Below are positions 52,331 to 61,498 of a DNA stretch of 64,000 bases, in pieces. The notes beneath the pieces were generated by a model that worked only from the letters and a program-made list of their open reading frames with translations, was not told the origin of the DNA and searched no databases. Numbering within the stretch: the stretch's first letter is position 1; each line of letters opens with the position of its first letter. The DNA comes from Streptomyces aureus (lineage in GTDB: Bacteria; Actinomycetota; Actinomycetes; Streptomycetales; Streptomycetaceae). The position numbers and the translations under genes are program-made. The stretch covers positions 596,172 to 660,171 of the forward strand of contig NZ_JNZD01000005.1 in the NCBI RefSeq assembly GCF_000725495.1, given 5' to 3'.

Positions 52331-54187
52331 CTAGCCGGGATAGACCGGCGCCGTCCCGTCCTTGACCACCTTCTGCCACTGCTCCCCCGCCGAGAGGCGC
52401 ACGATCCCGTCCGTCTCGGAGTGCGCCACCAGGGGCAGCTGCTCGTCCTCGGACGCGGCGATCTCCTTGACGTTGGCCAGCGCGGAGGGCGAAGTGCCGA
52501 GCGGAGTGGAGCCGTCGACCTGGACGTACTGCATCTGCTGCACGCCGCCCTCCTCGCTGCCGACCACCACCAGACGGCTGTCGCCGGCCCAGGACATGGC
52601 CGTGACCTCCTCCAGCTGGGGCGCGACGGACTGCGGTCCGACGATGTAGGCGCCGTGCGGTTCGTCCTCGGACCGCTCGATGCGTCCGATCTGCAGCGAG
52701 CTCTTGCCGTCCTTCTCGACGATCAGCGCGATGCGCACACCGTCGGCGGCCACCCGCACCGCCTCGATGCGTCCGCCGAGCTCCGGCGCCTGCACGACGA
52801 TCGGCTGGCCCGCGCCCTTCTCCAGCAGGAGCAGCCGCGGGTTCTTCGGATCGCGGTCGGCCACCCACAGGTCGCCGCGCGCATCCCAGCTCGGCGTGGT
52901 CAGCCGGTCGTCGGCCGTCGCGCCCTGGCTGCGCACCACCGGCTCGGCGAGCGAGCCGCCCGGCACCAGCGAGCCGACGTACAGGTTCCGGCCGTCGGCC
53001 GACACACCGGCGGCGGTGTCCTCGTCCCGCGACACCGCGGCCGCCCGCAGCTTCTTCTCGCCCTCGCCGAGTGCACCGGGCACCGGCTCGGGCGTCTTGT
53101 CGCGGTTGCCGCCGGGCATCCGGACGAGCCGCTGCTCGTGGTCGATGAAGTACTGGTACTCCGGGTGCTCGCCCGTGCCGTGCGAGGCGACGCTCTCGGC
53201 CTTGGCCTTGGTCAGCACGCACAGCTGCGAGCCGTTCGACCGCTGGAGCTCCACCTCGTCGACGCCGGTGGGCGTGAGGTCGCGCAGGGTGAGGAGGATC
53301 TGGGCCGCCATCTGACGGCACTGGGGGCCTCCGACCCGGTCGGCCCGCGCGTTCAGCGGCACCGTGACGCTGTTGCGGTCGTCGGGCGACAGCGTCACGT
53401 CGTCGTTCTTCAGTTCCGTGCCCGAGGGGAAGCTCGACCTGACCACCGGGTCCAGCCAGCTCGTGGGCCCCTTCAGCAGGGCGCGCACGATCTGCGTCAT
53501 CGGGTCGACCTGCGCGCGCACGTAGACCGGGTCGGCGACGGTCCCCAGCGGGCGGCCGGTCCCGGAGGGCCCGTTCGACGCGAAGTAGTACTTGTTCACG
53601 GACACGTAGTTGCGCTGGAAGTCCGAGGTGCCCATGACGACGCCCTGCGGCAGCCCGTCGATGCGCCACTGCTTGTTGCTCTTCAGCTTGGTCAGGTGCA
53701 CCGAGCCGCTGTACTGGCCGGCGTCCGGCCCGTACGCGTGCCGGTCGTCCACCTTGGCGACCTTGCTGCCGTTCAGCCGGAACAGCGCCTCACGGCTGCC
53801 GTCCTTGGTGCCCGAGGGCGCTCCCACGGGCTCGGGCGCGTCGGAGAGCACCGTCGTCGAGTGGTACGGGTCCCACGTCTTGCGCGCGGCGTCGGTGAGG
53901 TACTTGCCGGCCGTCTCGTACTTGGCGTCGTCGCTGGTCAGCGCTTCCAGGAAGCCCTGCACGATCTCCGCCGCCGAGGCGCCGGGGTGCGGCGGCATGG
54001 CGTAGACGCGGACCTGCGAGTCCGGGCGCGGGGTGGACTCCACCCCGCGCAGGTCCCCGCTGTCCGGCATCGAGGCGCACCCCGCCAGCAGCAGACCGCC
54101 GCATGCCGCGTACACCGCGACGCTCACCGAACGGCGTCCTCGGACGCCGTTCCCCCCGCGGTCAGCGCCCACGGAATGCCTCCCCAT
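52331..54187 (-). CDS. lpqB: Lipoprotein LpqB
   Basis: Cell-surface lipoprotein of 618 residues that partners MtrB in actinobacteria. The signal peptide ends in lipobox LAGC (C37). Two GerMN-like domains (about 60-330, with LTSDDAKYETAGKYL and YVRAQVDPMTQIVRALLKGP) precede a beta-propeller-like C-terminal half. The start is the ATG at 54187 with GAGGAG seven bases upstream; it lies inside the 3' end of mtrB (26-bp overlap), so the two are translationally coupled. In mycobacteria LpqB modulates MtrA phosphorylation; here it should do the same for development and envelope control (inference). Confidence 0.96.
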   Translation of the reverse strand: MGRHSVGADRGGNGVRGRRSVSVAVYAACGGLLLAGCASMPDSGDLRGVESTPRPDSQVRVYAMPPHPGASAAEIVQGFLEALTSDDAKYETAGKYLTDAARKTWDPYHSTTVLSDAPEPVGAPSGTKDGSREALFRLNGSKVAKVDDRHAYGPDAGQYSGSVHLTKLKSNKQWRIDGLPQGVVMGTSDFQRNYVSVNKYYFASNGPSGTGRPLGTVADPVYVRAQVDPMTQIVRALLKGPTSWLDPVVRSSFPSGTELKNDDVTLSPDDRNSVTVPLNARADRVGGPQCRQMAAQILLTLRDLTPTGVDEVELQRSNGSQLCVLTKAKAESVASHGTGEHPEYQYFIDHEQRLVRMPGGNRDKTPEPVPGALGEGEKKLRAAAVSRDEDTAAGVSADGRNLYVGSLVPGGSLAEPVVRSQGATADDRLTTPSWDARGDLWVADRDPKNPRLLLLEKGAGQPIVVQAPELGGRIEAVRVAADGVRIALIVEKDGKSSLQIGRIERSEDEPHGAYIVGPQSVAPQLEEVTAMSWAGDSRLVVVGSEEGGVQQMQYVQVDGSTPLGTSPSALANVKEIAASEDEQLPLVAHSETDGIVRLSAGEQWQKVVKDGTAPVYPG

Positions 54188-56243
54188 GTCCGAGCTCCTC
54201 CGGCGTGTCGCCGTCCCGCCCCCGCTCCTGCGCGGTCCGGTCCCGGCCGGTGCCGGATGTCTCCTCCTGGCGCCGCAGCGCCCCGGCGGGCCGGGGCACC
54301 ACGCGGGCGCCGCTGCCCGGCAGGGCCGTCGGGTCGGCCGTGGCCGAGGCCCCGGACAGCCGCGAGGCCATGCCGCCGTGCTGCGCTATCGGATCCGAGG
54401 AGGACCCGGCCTGCTGCACGGGAACCGTGGCGCGCTTGGTCTCGCCGCCGTGCGGCAGACCCGCGTCGTCCAGTCCTCGGTTGCGCCGGGAGTCCTTGGG
54501 CTCCAGGGGTATCGGTGATCCCCTGAGCGGTTCGTCCGCGGTCCGCGGCAGGGTCAGCCGGAACTGCGAGCCGCCGCCCGGCTCGCCCCAGGCCTGGAGC
54601 CAGCCGCCGTGCAGCCGCGCGTCCTCCAGGGCGATCGACAGCCCCAGACCCGTGCCGCCGGTGGTCCGCGCGCGGGCCGGGTCGGCCCGCCAGAAGCGGC
54701 TGAACACCCGGGTCGCCTCGCCGGGCTTGAGCCCGACGCCGTAGTCGCGGACCGCGATGGCGACCGCCCCGCCCGCGGAGGCGAGCTTGACGACGACGTC
54801 CTTGCCCTCGCCGTGCTCCACGGCGTTGACGACGAGGTTGCGCAGCACCCGCTCGACGCGCCGGGCGTCGGCCTCGGCGATCAGCGGCTGCTGGTCGCCG
54901 ACGACGCGTATGCGCGTGCCCTTGCGCTCGGCGAGCGGCTCGGCCCCGCCGACCACCCGTCGCACGACTTCCCTGAGGTCGATGGCGTCGGCCTCCAGCG
55001 CCGCGGCGCCCGCGTCGAACCGGCTGATCTCCAGCAGGTCGGCGAGGAGCGTCTCGAAGCGGTCCAGCTGGTCGGCGAGCAGCTCGGCCGACCTCGCGGT
55101 CACCGGGTCGAAGTCCACGCGCGCGTCGTGGATGACGTCGGCCGCCATCCGCACGGTGGTCAGCGGGGTGCGCAGCTCGTGCGACACGTCGGAGACGAAC
55201 CGCCGCTGCATCCGGGACAGGTCCTCCAGCTGCTGGATCTTCAGCTGGAGGTTCTGCGCCATCTTGTTGAAGGCCTCGCCGAGCCGCGCGATGTCGTCCT
55301 CGCCGGTGACCTTCATCCGCTCCTGGAGACGTCCGGCGGAGAGCCGCTCGGCGATGCCGGCCGCCATCCGCACCGGGGTGACGACCTGGCGCACCACGAG
55401 CCACGCGATGGCGCCGAGGAGCACCACGACGAACAGTCCGGCCGTCGCGAGCGTGCCCTTGACCAGGCTCAGCGACTTCTCCTCCTGCGTCAGCGGGAAG
55501 AGGTAGTACAGCTGGTACGCGTCCCCGTTGGGGTCGCTGACCTGCTTGCCGATGACCAGCGCCGGCTGGGACTCGCGGCCGTCCTTGTAGACCACACGGG
55601 TGTAGCTCTGGGCGGCCGCGGTGCTCTTGTCGACGCGGGCGCGCAGGTTCTCGGGGACGCTCACGGTCGGGTCGACCTGGCCGGAGTAGCGCGGTGCGAG
55701 ACCGCCGCTGCCGTCTCCCGAGGCGGTGGAGTTGAGCGTGACCACGTCGAAAGCGCCCTGGCCACCGCTGGACAGGGACACGACGAGGTCGGTCATCCAT
55801 TGGCTGACGTTCTTCGACCGGCCGTCGGCGGCCGAGCCGTCGTCGCCGTTCGCCGTCGCCGCGGAGTCCGCCTTCTGCTTGGCCACCGAGAAACCACCGG
55901 TGGCCTGGCTCTGCGAGGCCCTCACCTTGGCGTCCAGCAGACCGTTGCGCACCTGCCCGATCACGACGAAGCCGAGGAGCAGGACGACGCCCATGGACAT
56001 GAGCAGCGTCGTCGCGACGATCTTGAGCTGGATGTTGCGCCGCCACAGCCGCATCACGGGCAGCAGCGGACGGCGCACCCAGCGTATGAGCAGCCGGAGG
56101 ACCGGACTGCCCTGGACCCCGCCCTGGAGCAGTCCTCCCTCGAAGAACCGCTCCCAGCCGGAGCCCTTCATTTTCCGGCCGACAGGCCGCCCCGAACGAT
56201 CCCCCTGCTCAGCGGACGCCGAAGCGGCACTGTCAAATGACAT
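54162..56243 (-). CDS. mtrB: Sensor histidine kinase MtrB
   Basis: Membrane sensor kinase of 693 residues, partner of MtrA. It has a ~70-residue cytoplasmic lead, a first span at about 73-97, an extracellular sensor of about 165 residues, a second span at about 262-285, a HAMP domain (PVRMAAGIAERLSAGRL), a phospho-acceptor histidine near 354 (SDVSHELRTPLTT), and HATPase motifs (NLVVNAVEHGEG, DYGVGL, GGTGLGLSI). A disordered Arg/Gly-rich tail of about 110 residues ends the protein. The ATG at 56243 follows the mtrA stop by one base. Confidence 0.96.
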   Translation of the reverse strand: MSFDSAASASAEQGDRSGRPVGRKMKGSGWERFFEGGLLQGGVQGSPVLRLLIRWVRRPLLPVMRLWRRNIQLKIVATTLLMSMGVVLLLGFVVIGQVRNGLLDAKVRASQSQATGGFSVAKQKADSAATANGDDGSAADGRSKNVSQWMTDLVVSLSSGGQGAFDVVTLNSTASGDGSGGLAPRYSGQVDPTVSVPENLRARVDKSTAAAQSYTRVVYKDGRESQPALVIGKQVSDPNGDAYQLYYLFPLTQEEKSLSLVKGTLATAGLFVVVLLGAIAWLVVRQVVTPVRMAAGIAERLSAGRLQERMKVTGEDDIARLGEAFNKMAQNLQLKIQQLEDLSRMQRRFVSDVSHELRTPLTTVRMAADVIHDARVDFDPVTARSAELLADQLDRFETLLADLLEISRFDAGAAALEADAIDLREVVRRVVGGAEPLAERKGTRIRVVGDQQPLIAEADARRVERVLRNLVVNAVEHGEGKDVVVKLASAGGAVAIAVRDYGVGLKPGEATRVFSRFWRADPARARTTGGTGLGLSIALEDARLHGGWLQAWGEPGGGSQFRLTLPRTADEPLRGSPIPLEPKDSRRNRGLDDAGLPHGGETKRATVPVQQAGSSSDPIAQHGGMASRLSGASATADPTALPGSGARVVPRPAGALRRQEETSGTGRDRTAQERGRDGDTPEELGHGEAFRGR

Positions 56244-56244
56244 G

Positions 56245-56934
56245 TCAGCTCGGTCCTGCCTTGTATCCGACGCCTCGGACGGTCACCACGATCTCCGGGC
56301 GCTCCGGGTCCTTCTCGACCTTGGAGCGCAGTCGCTGGACGTGCACGTTGACCAGACGGGTGTCGGCCGCGTGCCGGTAGCCCCACACCTGCTCCAGCAG
56401 GACCTCACGCGTGAACACCTGCCACGGCTTGCGTGCCAGGGCGACGAGGAGGTCGAACTCGAGCGGCGTGAGCGCGATGGACATGCCGTCCCGCTTCACA
56501 GAGTGACCGGCGACGTCGATGACGAGATCGCCGATCGACAGCTGCTCGGGTGCCGGTTCCTCCGAACGGCGCAGCCTCGCCCTGATCCGCGCCACGAGCT
56601 CTTTTGGCTTGAACGGCTTCACGATGTAGTCGTCGGCGCCCGACTCGAGGCCGACCACGACATCGACGGTGTCGCTCTTCGCCGTGAGCATCACGATCGG
56701 CACCCCGGACTCCGCCCTGATCAGGCGGCACACCTCGATGCCGTCCCGTCCGGGCAGCATGAGGTCCAGGAGAACCAGGTCGGGCTTGGCGTCACGGAAG
56801 GCGGCCAGCGCCTTGTCGCCGTCGGCTACGAAAGACGGCTCAAAACCTTCACCACGGAGCACGATGCCGAGCATCTCGGCCAGTGCGGTGTCGTCATCGA
56901 CGACAAGGACTCGTCCCTTCATAAACGACATCAT
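56245..56934 (-). CDS. mtrA: Response regulator MtrA
   Basis: OmpR/PhoB-type regulator of 229 residues. The receiver domain has VVDDDTALAEML, the phospho-acceptor D57 in LVLLDLMLPG, the switch Thr in MLTAKSD and the Lys of KPFKPKEL. The C-terminal winged helix (about 130-226) ends VWGYRHAADTRLVNVHVQRLR. MtrA controls development, osmotic response and antibiotic genes in Streptomyces. The start is the ATG at 56934, in the MMSFMKGRVL context known from this genus; 56931 is equally possible. It lies eight bases after the mtnA stop, with mtrB and lpqB following. Confidence 0.97.
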   Translation of the reverse strand: MMSFMKGRVLVVDDDTALAEMLGIVLRGEGFEPSFVADGDKALAAFRDAKPDLVLLDLMLPGRDGIEVCRLIRAESGVPIVMLTAKSDTVDVVVGLESGADDYIVKPFKPKELVARIRARLRRSEEPAPEQLSIGDLVIDVAGHSVKRDGMSIALTPLEFDLLVALARKPWQVFTREVLLEQVWGYRHAADTRLVNVHVQRLRSKVEKDPERPEIVVTVRGVGYKAGPS

Positions 56935-56937
56935 CCC

Positions 56938-56955
56938 ATTAACTAAATCGTTACC
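56938..56955 (-). promoter_or_regulatory. Possible MtrA autoregulatory site
   Basis: On the minus strand GTAAC-GATTTA-GTTAA, a degenerate direct repeat of GTNAC type with six-base spacing, overlaps the mtnA stop and precedes the mtrA start. MtrA sites are described as GTAAC-like repeats, so autoregulation is plausible; this is inference. Confidence 0.4.
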
Positions 56956-58088
56956 TGGCGTGACAAGTCACACAGCTCGGCGAGAGCCTCAGCCGTCACG
57001 GGCGAAACAACGCCCTCTTCGGTGACGATCGCCGTGATCAACTCCGGCGGCGTCACGTCGAACGCCGGGTTGTACGCCTGGGTCCCCAGGGGTGCCACAG
57101 GTATACCCCCTCCCGGCTCCGCCCCCGCCACCGGGACCTGCGGAGCTGCGATCTCCGTCACTTCATGACCCGCGCGCTGCTCGACCTCGATGGACGCGCC
57201 GTCGGGCGTGTCGGGGTCGATCGTCGTCACCGGGGCCACCACGATGAACGGCACGTGGTGGTACCGGGCCAGCACCGCGAGCGGATAGCTCCCCACCTTG
57301 TTCGCCACCGAACCGTCGGCGGCGATGCGGTCGGCCCCGATCAGCACCGCGTCCACCTCCCCGGCCGCGAACAGCGAGCCCGCCGCGTTGTCCGTGAGCA
57401 GGGTGTACGCCATGCCGCTGCGGGCGGCCTCGTACGCCGTCAGCCGGGCCCCCTGAAGCAGGGGCCGCGTCTCGTCCACCCACAGCCGCCGCAGCTTCCC
57501 CGCCCGGTGCGCGGCGAGCGCCACGGCGAACGCGGTGCCCTCACCACCGGACACCAGCGCGCCCGTGTTGCAGTGCGTCAGCACGCGGTGGCTGCCGCCG
57601 GGCAGCAGTTCGTCGAGCAGCGCGAGACCGTGCCCGGCCATGCGGGAGCTCGCCTCGGCGTCCTGGCGGTGCAGCGTCCGCGCCGCGTGCAGTGCCGCCG
57701 CCCCTGCCGCCGCCTCGTCGCCACCGGCGGCCAGCGCGGCCCGGTGGGCCGCCTGCGCCCTGCGCACGCCGACCGCGAGGTTCACCGCGGTCGGCCGGGC
57801 ACCGGCCAGCGCGAGGGCCGCCTCCTCCACGTCGAAGCCGCGTACGGCGGCGAGCGCGACGCCGTACGCCCCGGCGATCCCGAGCAGCGGAGCCCCCCGT
57901 ACGGCGAGCGTTCTGATCGCCTCCACCAGGGCGGGCGCGTCCGTGCACACCAGCTCGACCTCCTCGGCGGGAAGCCGTGTCTGGTCGAGAAGGACCACGA
58001 CGGGGCCTTCCGGGGGCTCGTGCCAGCGGATCGCGGGTATCTCCGTCGGCCCGCCGTCCTCGCGGGGTTGCGCGTAGTGATCAGCCAT
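56943..58088 (-). CDS. mtnA: S-methyl-5-thioribose-1-phosphate isomerase MtnA
   Basis: Enzyme of the methionine salvage pathway that isomerises 5-methylthioribose-1-phosphate to the ribulose form (381 residues; family about 350-380). The eIF2B-alpha-like fold carries the catalytic cysteine C173 in THCNTGALV and the aspartate of GADRIAADGSVANK. VRGAPLLGIAGAYGVALAA and QGARLTAYE are family motifs. The start is the ATG at 58088; the upstream open frame is non-homologous. It leads the mtrA-mtrB-lpqB series on the minus strand, and its 3' end carries part of the mtrA promoter region. Confidence 0.95.
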   Translation of the reverse strand: MADHYAQPREDGGPTEIPAIRWHEPPEGPVVVLLDQTRLPAEEVELVCTDAPALVEAIRTLAVRGAPLLGIAGAYGVALAAVRGFDVEEAALALAGARPTAVNLAVGVRRAQAAHRAALAAGGDEAAAGAAALHAARTLHRQDAEASSRMAGHGLALLDELLPGGSHRVLTHCNTGALVSGGEGTAFAVALAAHRAGKLRRLWVDETRPLLQGARLTAYEAARSGMAYTLLTDNAAGSLFAAGEVDAVLIGADRIAADGSVANKVGSYPLAVLARYHHVPFIVVAPVTTIDPDTPDGASIEVEQRAGHEVTEIAAPQVPVAGAEPGGGIPVAPLGTQAYNPAFDVTPPELITAIVTEEGVVSPVTAEALAELCDLSRQVTI

Positions 58089-58228
58089 CCGCCCAGTCTG
58101 CCCCGTACCCGGCGGACAATTGAAGGTGTGCAGCCCATACGGGGCCCGTCCCTCGCCGGGCACGCCGTGACACGATGGCTGTCGACCTGCCGCCGCGACC
58201 GCGGAACGGGCACCGTGAAGGAGCGACG

Positions 58229-59551
58229 ATGAACGACACTCCGGGCTGGGCGTCGCCCGGATCCGCCCCCTCCGGCGAGAAGGAGCCGGACTCGTCCGGC
58301 GCCCCGGAGCCCGCGGACCAGGACGGGACCGGCCGGCCCGAGCAGCCTTCGAAGTGGTCCAAGGAGCAGCCCCCGCCCGGTCAGTGGTCCGCGCCCGGCC
58401 CTCAGGCTCCGACCCCGCCGCCCGCCGCACCTGGTCCCGGCTGGGGCGGCCGGCCTCCCGGCGGCCCCGGCGGCGGCCACGGCGGCTGGACGGGCCCCGG
58501 ACAGGGCGGACCCACCGGCTGGGGTGGCGCCTGGGGACACCCGCCGGCCGCCGCCAAGCCCGGCGTGATCCCGCTGCGCCCGCTCGGCGTCGGCGAGATC
58601 CTGGACGGAGCGGTGTCGACCATGCGCGCCTACTGGCGCACGGTCCTCGGCATCTCGCTGACCGTCGCCGTCTTCACGCAGGTCGCCGTCATCCTGCTCC
58701 AGGGCCTCGTCCTGGACGACAGCGCCGCCACGGAGACGATCAACGACCCGAGCGCCACCCTCGGCGAACTGACCCGGGCCATGGGCGACACCCTGCTCAG
58801 CTCCGGCCTCGTCCTGCTCGTCACCCTGCTCGGCACCATCGTCGCGACGGCCCTGCTCACCTCGGTGACCAGCCGGGCCGTGATCGGCAAGCCGGTGACC
58901 ACCGGCGAGGCCTGGCGCGACGCCCGCCCGCAACTGGCCGGGCTGCTCGGCCTGACGCTGCTGCTGCCGCTCATCGCCGTCGCGATCATGGCCGCCGGTG
59001 CGCTGCCGGGCCTGCTCGTGGTGGCCGGCGGCTCGAACGAGGGCGGGGCCGCGCTCGCCGTCCTAGGCGCCTTCGCCGCGGGCTTCGTCGCCCTCTGGCT
59101 GATGATCCGCTTCTCGCTCGCCTCCCCCGCCCTGATGCTGGAGAAGCAGGGCATCGTGAAGTCGATGCGCCGCTCCGCCAAGCTCGTCAAGGGCTCCTGG
59201 TGGCGGGTGTTCGGCATCCAGCTGCTCGCCACGATCATCGCCAACATCGTGGCGTCGATCATCGTGATCCCCTTCGCCGTCCTCGCCGCGGCCCTGAGCG
59301 GCGACGGCTTCACCGGCTTCCTCGACAGCTCCGGCGGCGACCTCGGCTGGACCTACCTCATCGTGAGCGGCATCGGCGCGGTCATCGGATCCATGATCAC
59401 CTTCCCGATCACCGCGGGCGTCACGGTGCTCCTGTACATCGACCGGCGCATCCGCCGCGAGGCCCTCGACCTCGACCTGGCACGGGCCGCCGGTCTCCAG
59501 GGCTACGGCGGCCAGGCGACCGGCACCCCCGGCGCCACACCGGGGAGCTGA
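58229..59551 (+). CDS. Polytopic membrane protein (glycerophosphodiesterase-type membrane domain)
   Basis: Membrane protein of 440 residues. Residues 1-110 are a Pro/Gly-rich disordered lead ending PLGVGEILDGAVSTMRAYWR, a motif common to this actinobacterial family. Six hydrophobic segments follow, with SARLVKG-type and LAVLGAFAAGF loops. It resembles the membrane domain found in some glycerophosphoryl diester phosphodiesterases but has no catalytic domain. The start is the ATG at 58229 with GAAGGAG at good spacing; an ATG 54 bases upstream is not family-like. It is first in the MoxR/DUF58 operon. Confidence 0.85.
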   Translation: MNDTPGWASPGSAPSGEKEPDSSGAPEPADQDGTGRPEQPSKWSKEQPPPGQWSAPGPQAPTPPPAAPGPGWGGRPPGGPGGGHGGWTGPGQGGPTGWGGAWGHPPAAAKPGVIPLRPLGVGEILDGAVSTMRAYWRTVLGISLTVAVFTQVAVILLQGLVLDDSAATETINDPSATLGELTRAMGDTLLSSGLVLLVTLLGTIVATALLTSVTSRAVIGKPVTTGEAWRDARPQLAGLLGLTLLLPLIAVAIMAAGALPGLLVVAGGSNEGGAALAVLGAFAAGFVALWLMIRFSLASPALMLEKQGIVKSMRRSAKLVKGSWWRVFGIQLLATIIANIVASIIVIPFAVLAAALSGDGFTGFLDSSGGDLGWTYLIVSGIGAVIGSMITFPITAGVTVLLYIDRRIRREALDLDLARAAGLQGYGGQATGTPGATPGS

Positions 59552-59555
59552 TGCG

Positions 59556-60311
59556 GTGAACGGGGCGGGGGGAGTTCTCACGGCGGTGCTCGGGGGGCCG
59601 GGCACCGGCGCGACGGCGGTCATCGCGCTGCCGCGCGGCGCCACACCACCGGTGACGACACCGCGCGAGGCCGCCCGTGAAGCGGCCCGGCGCGAACTGT
59701 CCAAGCGGATGTACCACGAGCACGACCCCGGCCTCGTCCAGCGCGGACTGAACGCCTTCTGGGACTGGGTCGGCAGGCTGTTCGGCGCCGCCTCCTCCGC
59801 GACTCCCGGGGGAACGCTCGGACTCGTCGTCATCGTCCTCGCGGCCGTGGCGATCGCCACCGCCCTGTGGTGGCGCCTGGGCACCCCCCGCCGCACCCCC
59901 TCCTCGTCCGCCGCCCTCTTCGACGACCGCCCCAGGAACGCCGCCGAACACCGCGCCGCCGCCGAGGCGCACGCCGCCCATGGCCACTGGAACCAGGCCG
60001 TCCAGGAACGGATGCGCGCCGTCGTGCGCTCCCTGGAGGAACGCGCCCTGCTCGATCCGCGCCCCGGACGCACCGCCGACGAGGCCGCCGCGGAGGCGAG
60101 CCGCTCCCTGCCCGCCCACACCGACCGGCTGCGCGCCGCGGCACGCGACTTCGACGACATCACGTACGGAGGCCGCACCGGCGACGCACACGCGTACCAG
60201 CGCCTCACCGAACTCGACCGCGACCTGGAGCGCACCCGGCCCGTCCTCCCGAACGCCCCCGGCGCGGACCGGGACACGGGCCACGGCGGCCGGCAGGGGG
60301 CCGCCTCATGA
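59556..60311 (+). CDS. DUF4129 membrane protein
   Basis: Protein of 251 residues. After an N-terminal extracellular stretch (REAARRELSKRMYHEHDPGLVQR) there is one membrane span near residues 85-107 (LGLVVIVLAAVAIATALWWRL), then a cytoplasmic DUF4129 domain (HGHWNQAVQERMRAVVRSLEERALLDPRPGRTADE). DUF4129 proteins occur with MoxR and DUF58 genes and are thought to be part of the same machine. The start is the GTG at 59556 with GGGAG eight bases upstream. Its stop overlaps the next start as ATGA. Confidence 0.9.
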   Translation: MNGAGGVLTAVLGGPGTGATAVIALPRGATPPVTTPREAAREAARRELSKRMYHEHDPGLVQRGLNAFWDWVGRLFGAASSATPGGTLGLVVIVLAAVAIATALWWRLGTPRRTPSSSAALFDDRPRNAAEHRAAAEAHAAHGHWNQAVQERMRAVVRSLEERALLDPRPGRTADEAAAEASRSLPAHTDRLRAAARDFDDITYGGRTGDAHAYQRLTELDRDLERTRPVLPNAPGADRDTGHGGRQGAAS

Positions 60312-61498
60312 CCGGGGCCGCCCTCGCCCCCACCTCGGCCTCGCCCACCGCCCGCCAGGTGTGGACCCGCACGCGCGGAATCGTCCTCGCGCTCGTCCTG
60401 CTGCTGGCGGCCGCCGTCGCGATGGCCGCCGTCCGCTCGGAAGGGCGGCACGGACGCCTCGACCCGCGCTCCGCGGACCCCTCCGGCAGCAGGGCCGTCG
60501 CCCAACTCCTCGCCGACCGGGGCGTGACCACGCGCGTGGTCACCACCCTCGGCGAAGTCCGCTCCGCCGCCGGCCCCGACACCACCCTGCTGATCGCGGC
60601 CCCCGACCTGCTGACCAGGCGCCAGCAGGACGCTCTCCACACGGCGACGGCCGACTCCGGCGGCCGCACGGTCCTGATAGCCCCCGGACCGCCCTCCATC
60701 GGCACCCTCGTCCCCGGCAGCACCGCCGACCCCGCGGTCGGCTTCGACTCGACGCTCTCCCCCCGCTGCGATCTGCCCGCGGCCCGCCGGGCGGGCAGCG
60801 CCGACACCGGCGGCATCCGCTACACCACGACCGACCCGGACGCCGACACCTGCTACCCGAGCGACGGACTGCCCACGCTCCTGCGCGTCCCAGCCCGCTC
60901 CGCGGGCGGTGACACGGTCGTCCTCGGCGCCCCCGACATCCTCTACAACGAGCGCCTCGACGAGCAGGGCAACGCCTCGCTCGCGCTCCAACTCCTCGGC
61001 TCCCGCCCCCATCTGGTCTGGTACCTCCCCTCGCTCTCCGACGACTCGGCCACCGACGCGGGCGACCAGAGCTTCCTCGACCTGATCCCCTCGGGCTGGC
61101 TCTGGGGCACTCTCCAGCTGTTCTTCGCCGCCGTCCTGGCGGCGCTGTGGCGGGGCCGCCGCATGGGCCCCCTCGTACCCGAACGGCTCCCCGTCGCGAT
61201 CCGCGCCTCCGAGGCCACCGAAGGCCGTGCCCGCCTCTACCGCAAGGCCTCCGCCCGCGACCGCGCGGCCGCCGCTCTCCGCTCCGCCACCCTCACCCGC
61301 CTCGCCCCCCTCATCGGTGTGCCCCCGTCCCAGGCGCACGCGCCCGAGACCCTGCTGCCCGCGCTGGCCGCCCGCTTCGACGGCGACGCCCAGGCCCTGC
61401 TGCCCCTCCTCTTCGGACCACCGCCCCGGGACGACGCGGCCCTCGTCTCCCTAGCCGACCAACTCGACGCCCTCGAAAGAGAGGTACGCATTTCATGA
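60308..61498 (+). CDS. DUF4350 membrane protein
   Basis: Protein of 396 residues with one N-terminal span (about 25-42), an extracellular DUF4350 domain (DPSGSRAVAQLLADRGVTTRVV, TLLIAAPDLLT), and a second span near 265-285 (GTLQLFFAAVLAALWRG), followed by a cytoplasmic tail with GPLVPERLPVAIRASEA. DUF4350 is a GATase-like fold of unknown role. Start and stop both overlap the neighbours as ATGA, so it is tightly coupled within the MoxR operon. Confidence 0.9.
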   Translation: MTGAALAPTSASPTARQVWTRTRGIVLALVLLLAAAVAMAAVRSEGRHGRLDPRSADPSGSRAVAQLLADRGVTTRVVTTLGEVRSAAGPDTTLLIAAPDLLTRRQQDALHTATADSGGRTVLIAPGPPSIGTLVPGSTADPAVGFDSTLSPRCDLPAARRAGSADTGGIRYTTTDPDADTCYPSDGLPTLLRVPARSAGGDTVVLGAPDILYNERLDEQGNASLALQLLGSRPHLVWYLPSLSDDSATDAGDQSFLDLIPSGWLWGTLQLFFAAVLAALWRGRRMGPLVPERLPVAIRASEATEGRARLYRKASARDRAAAALRSATLTRLAPLIGVPPSQAHAPETLLPALAARFDGDAQALLPLLFGPPPRDDAALVSLADQLDALEREVRIS

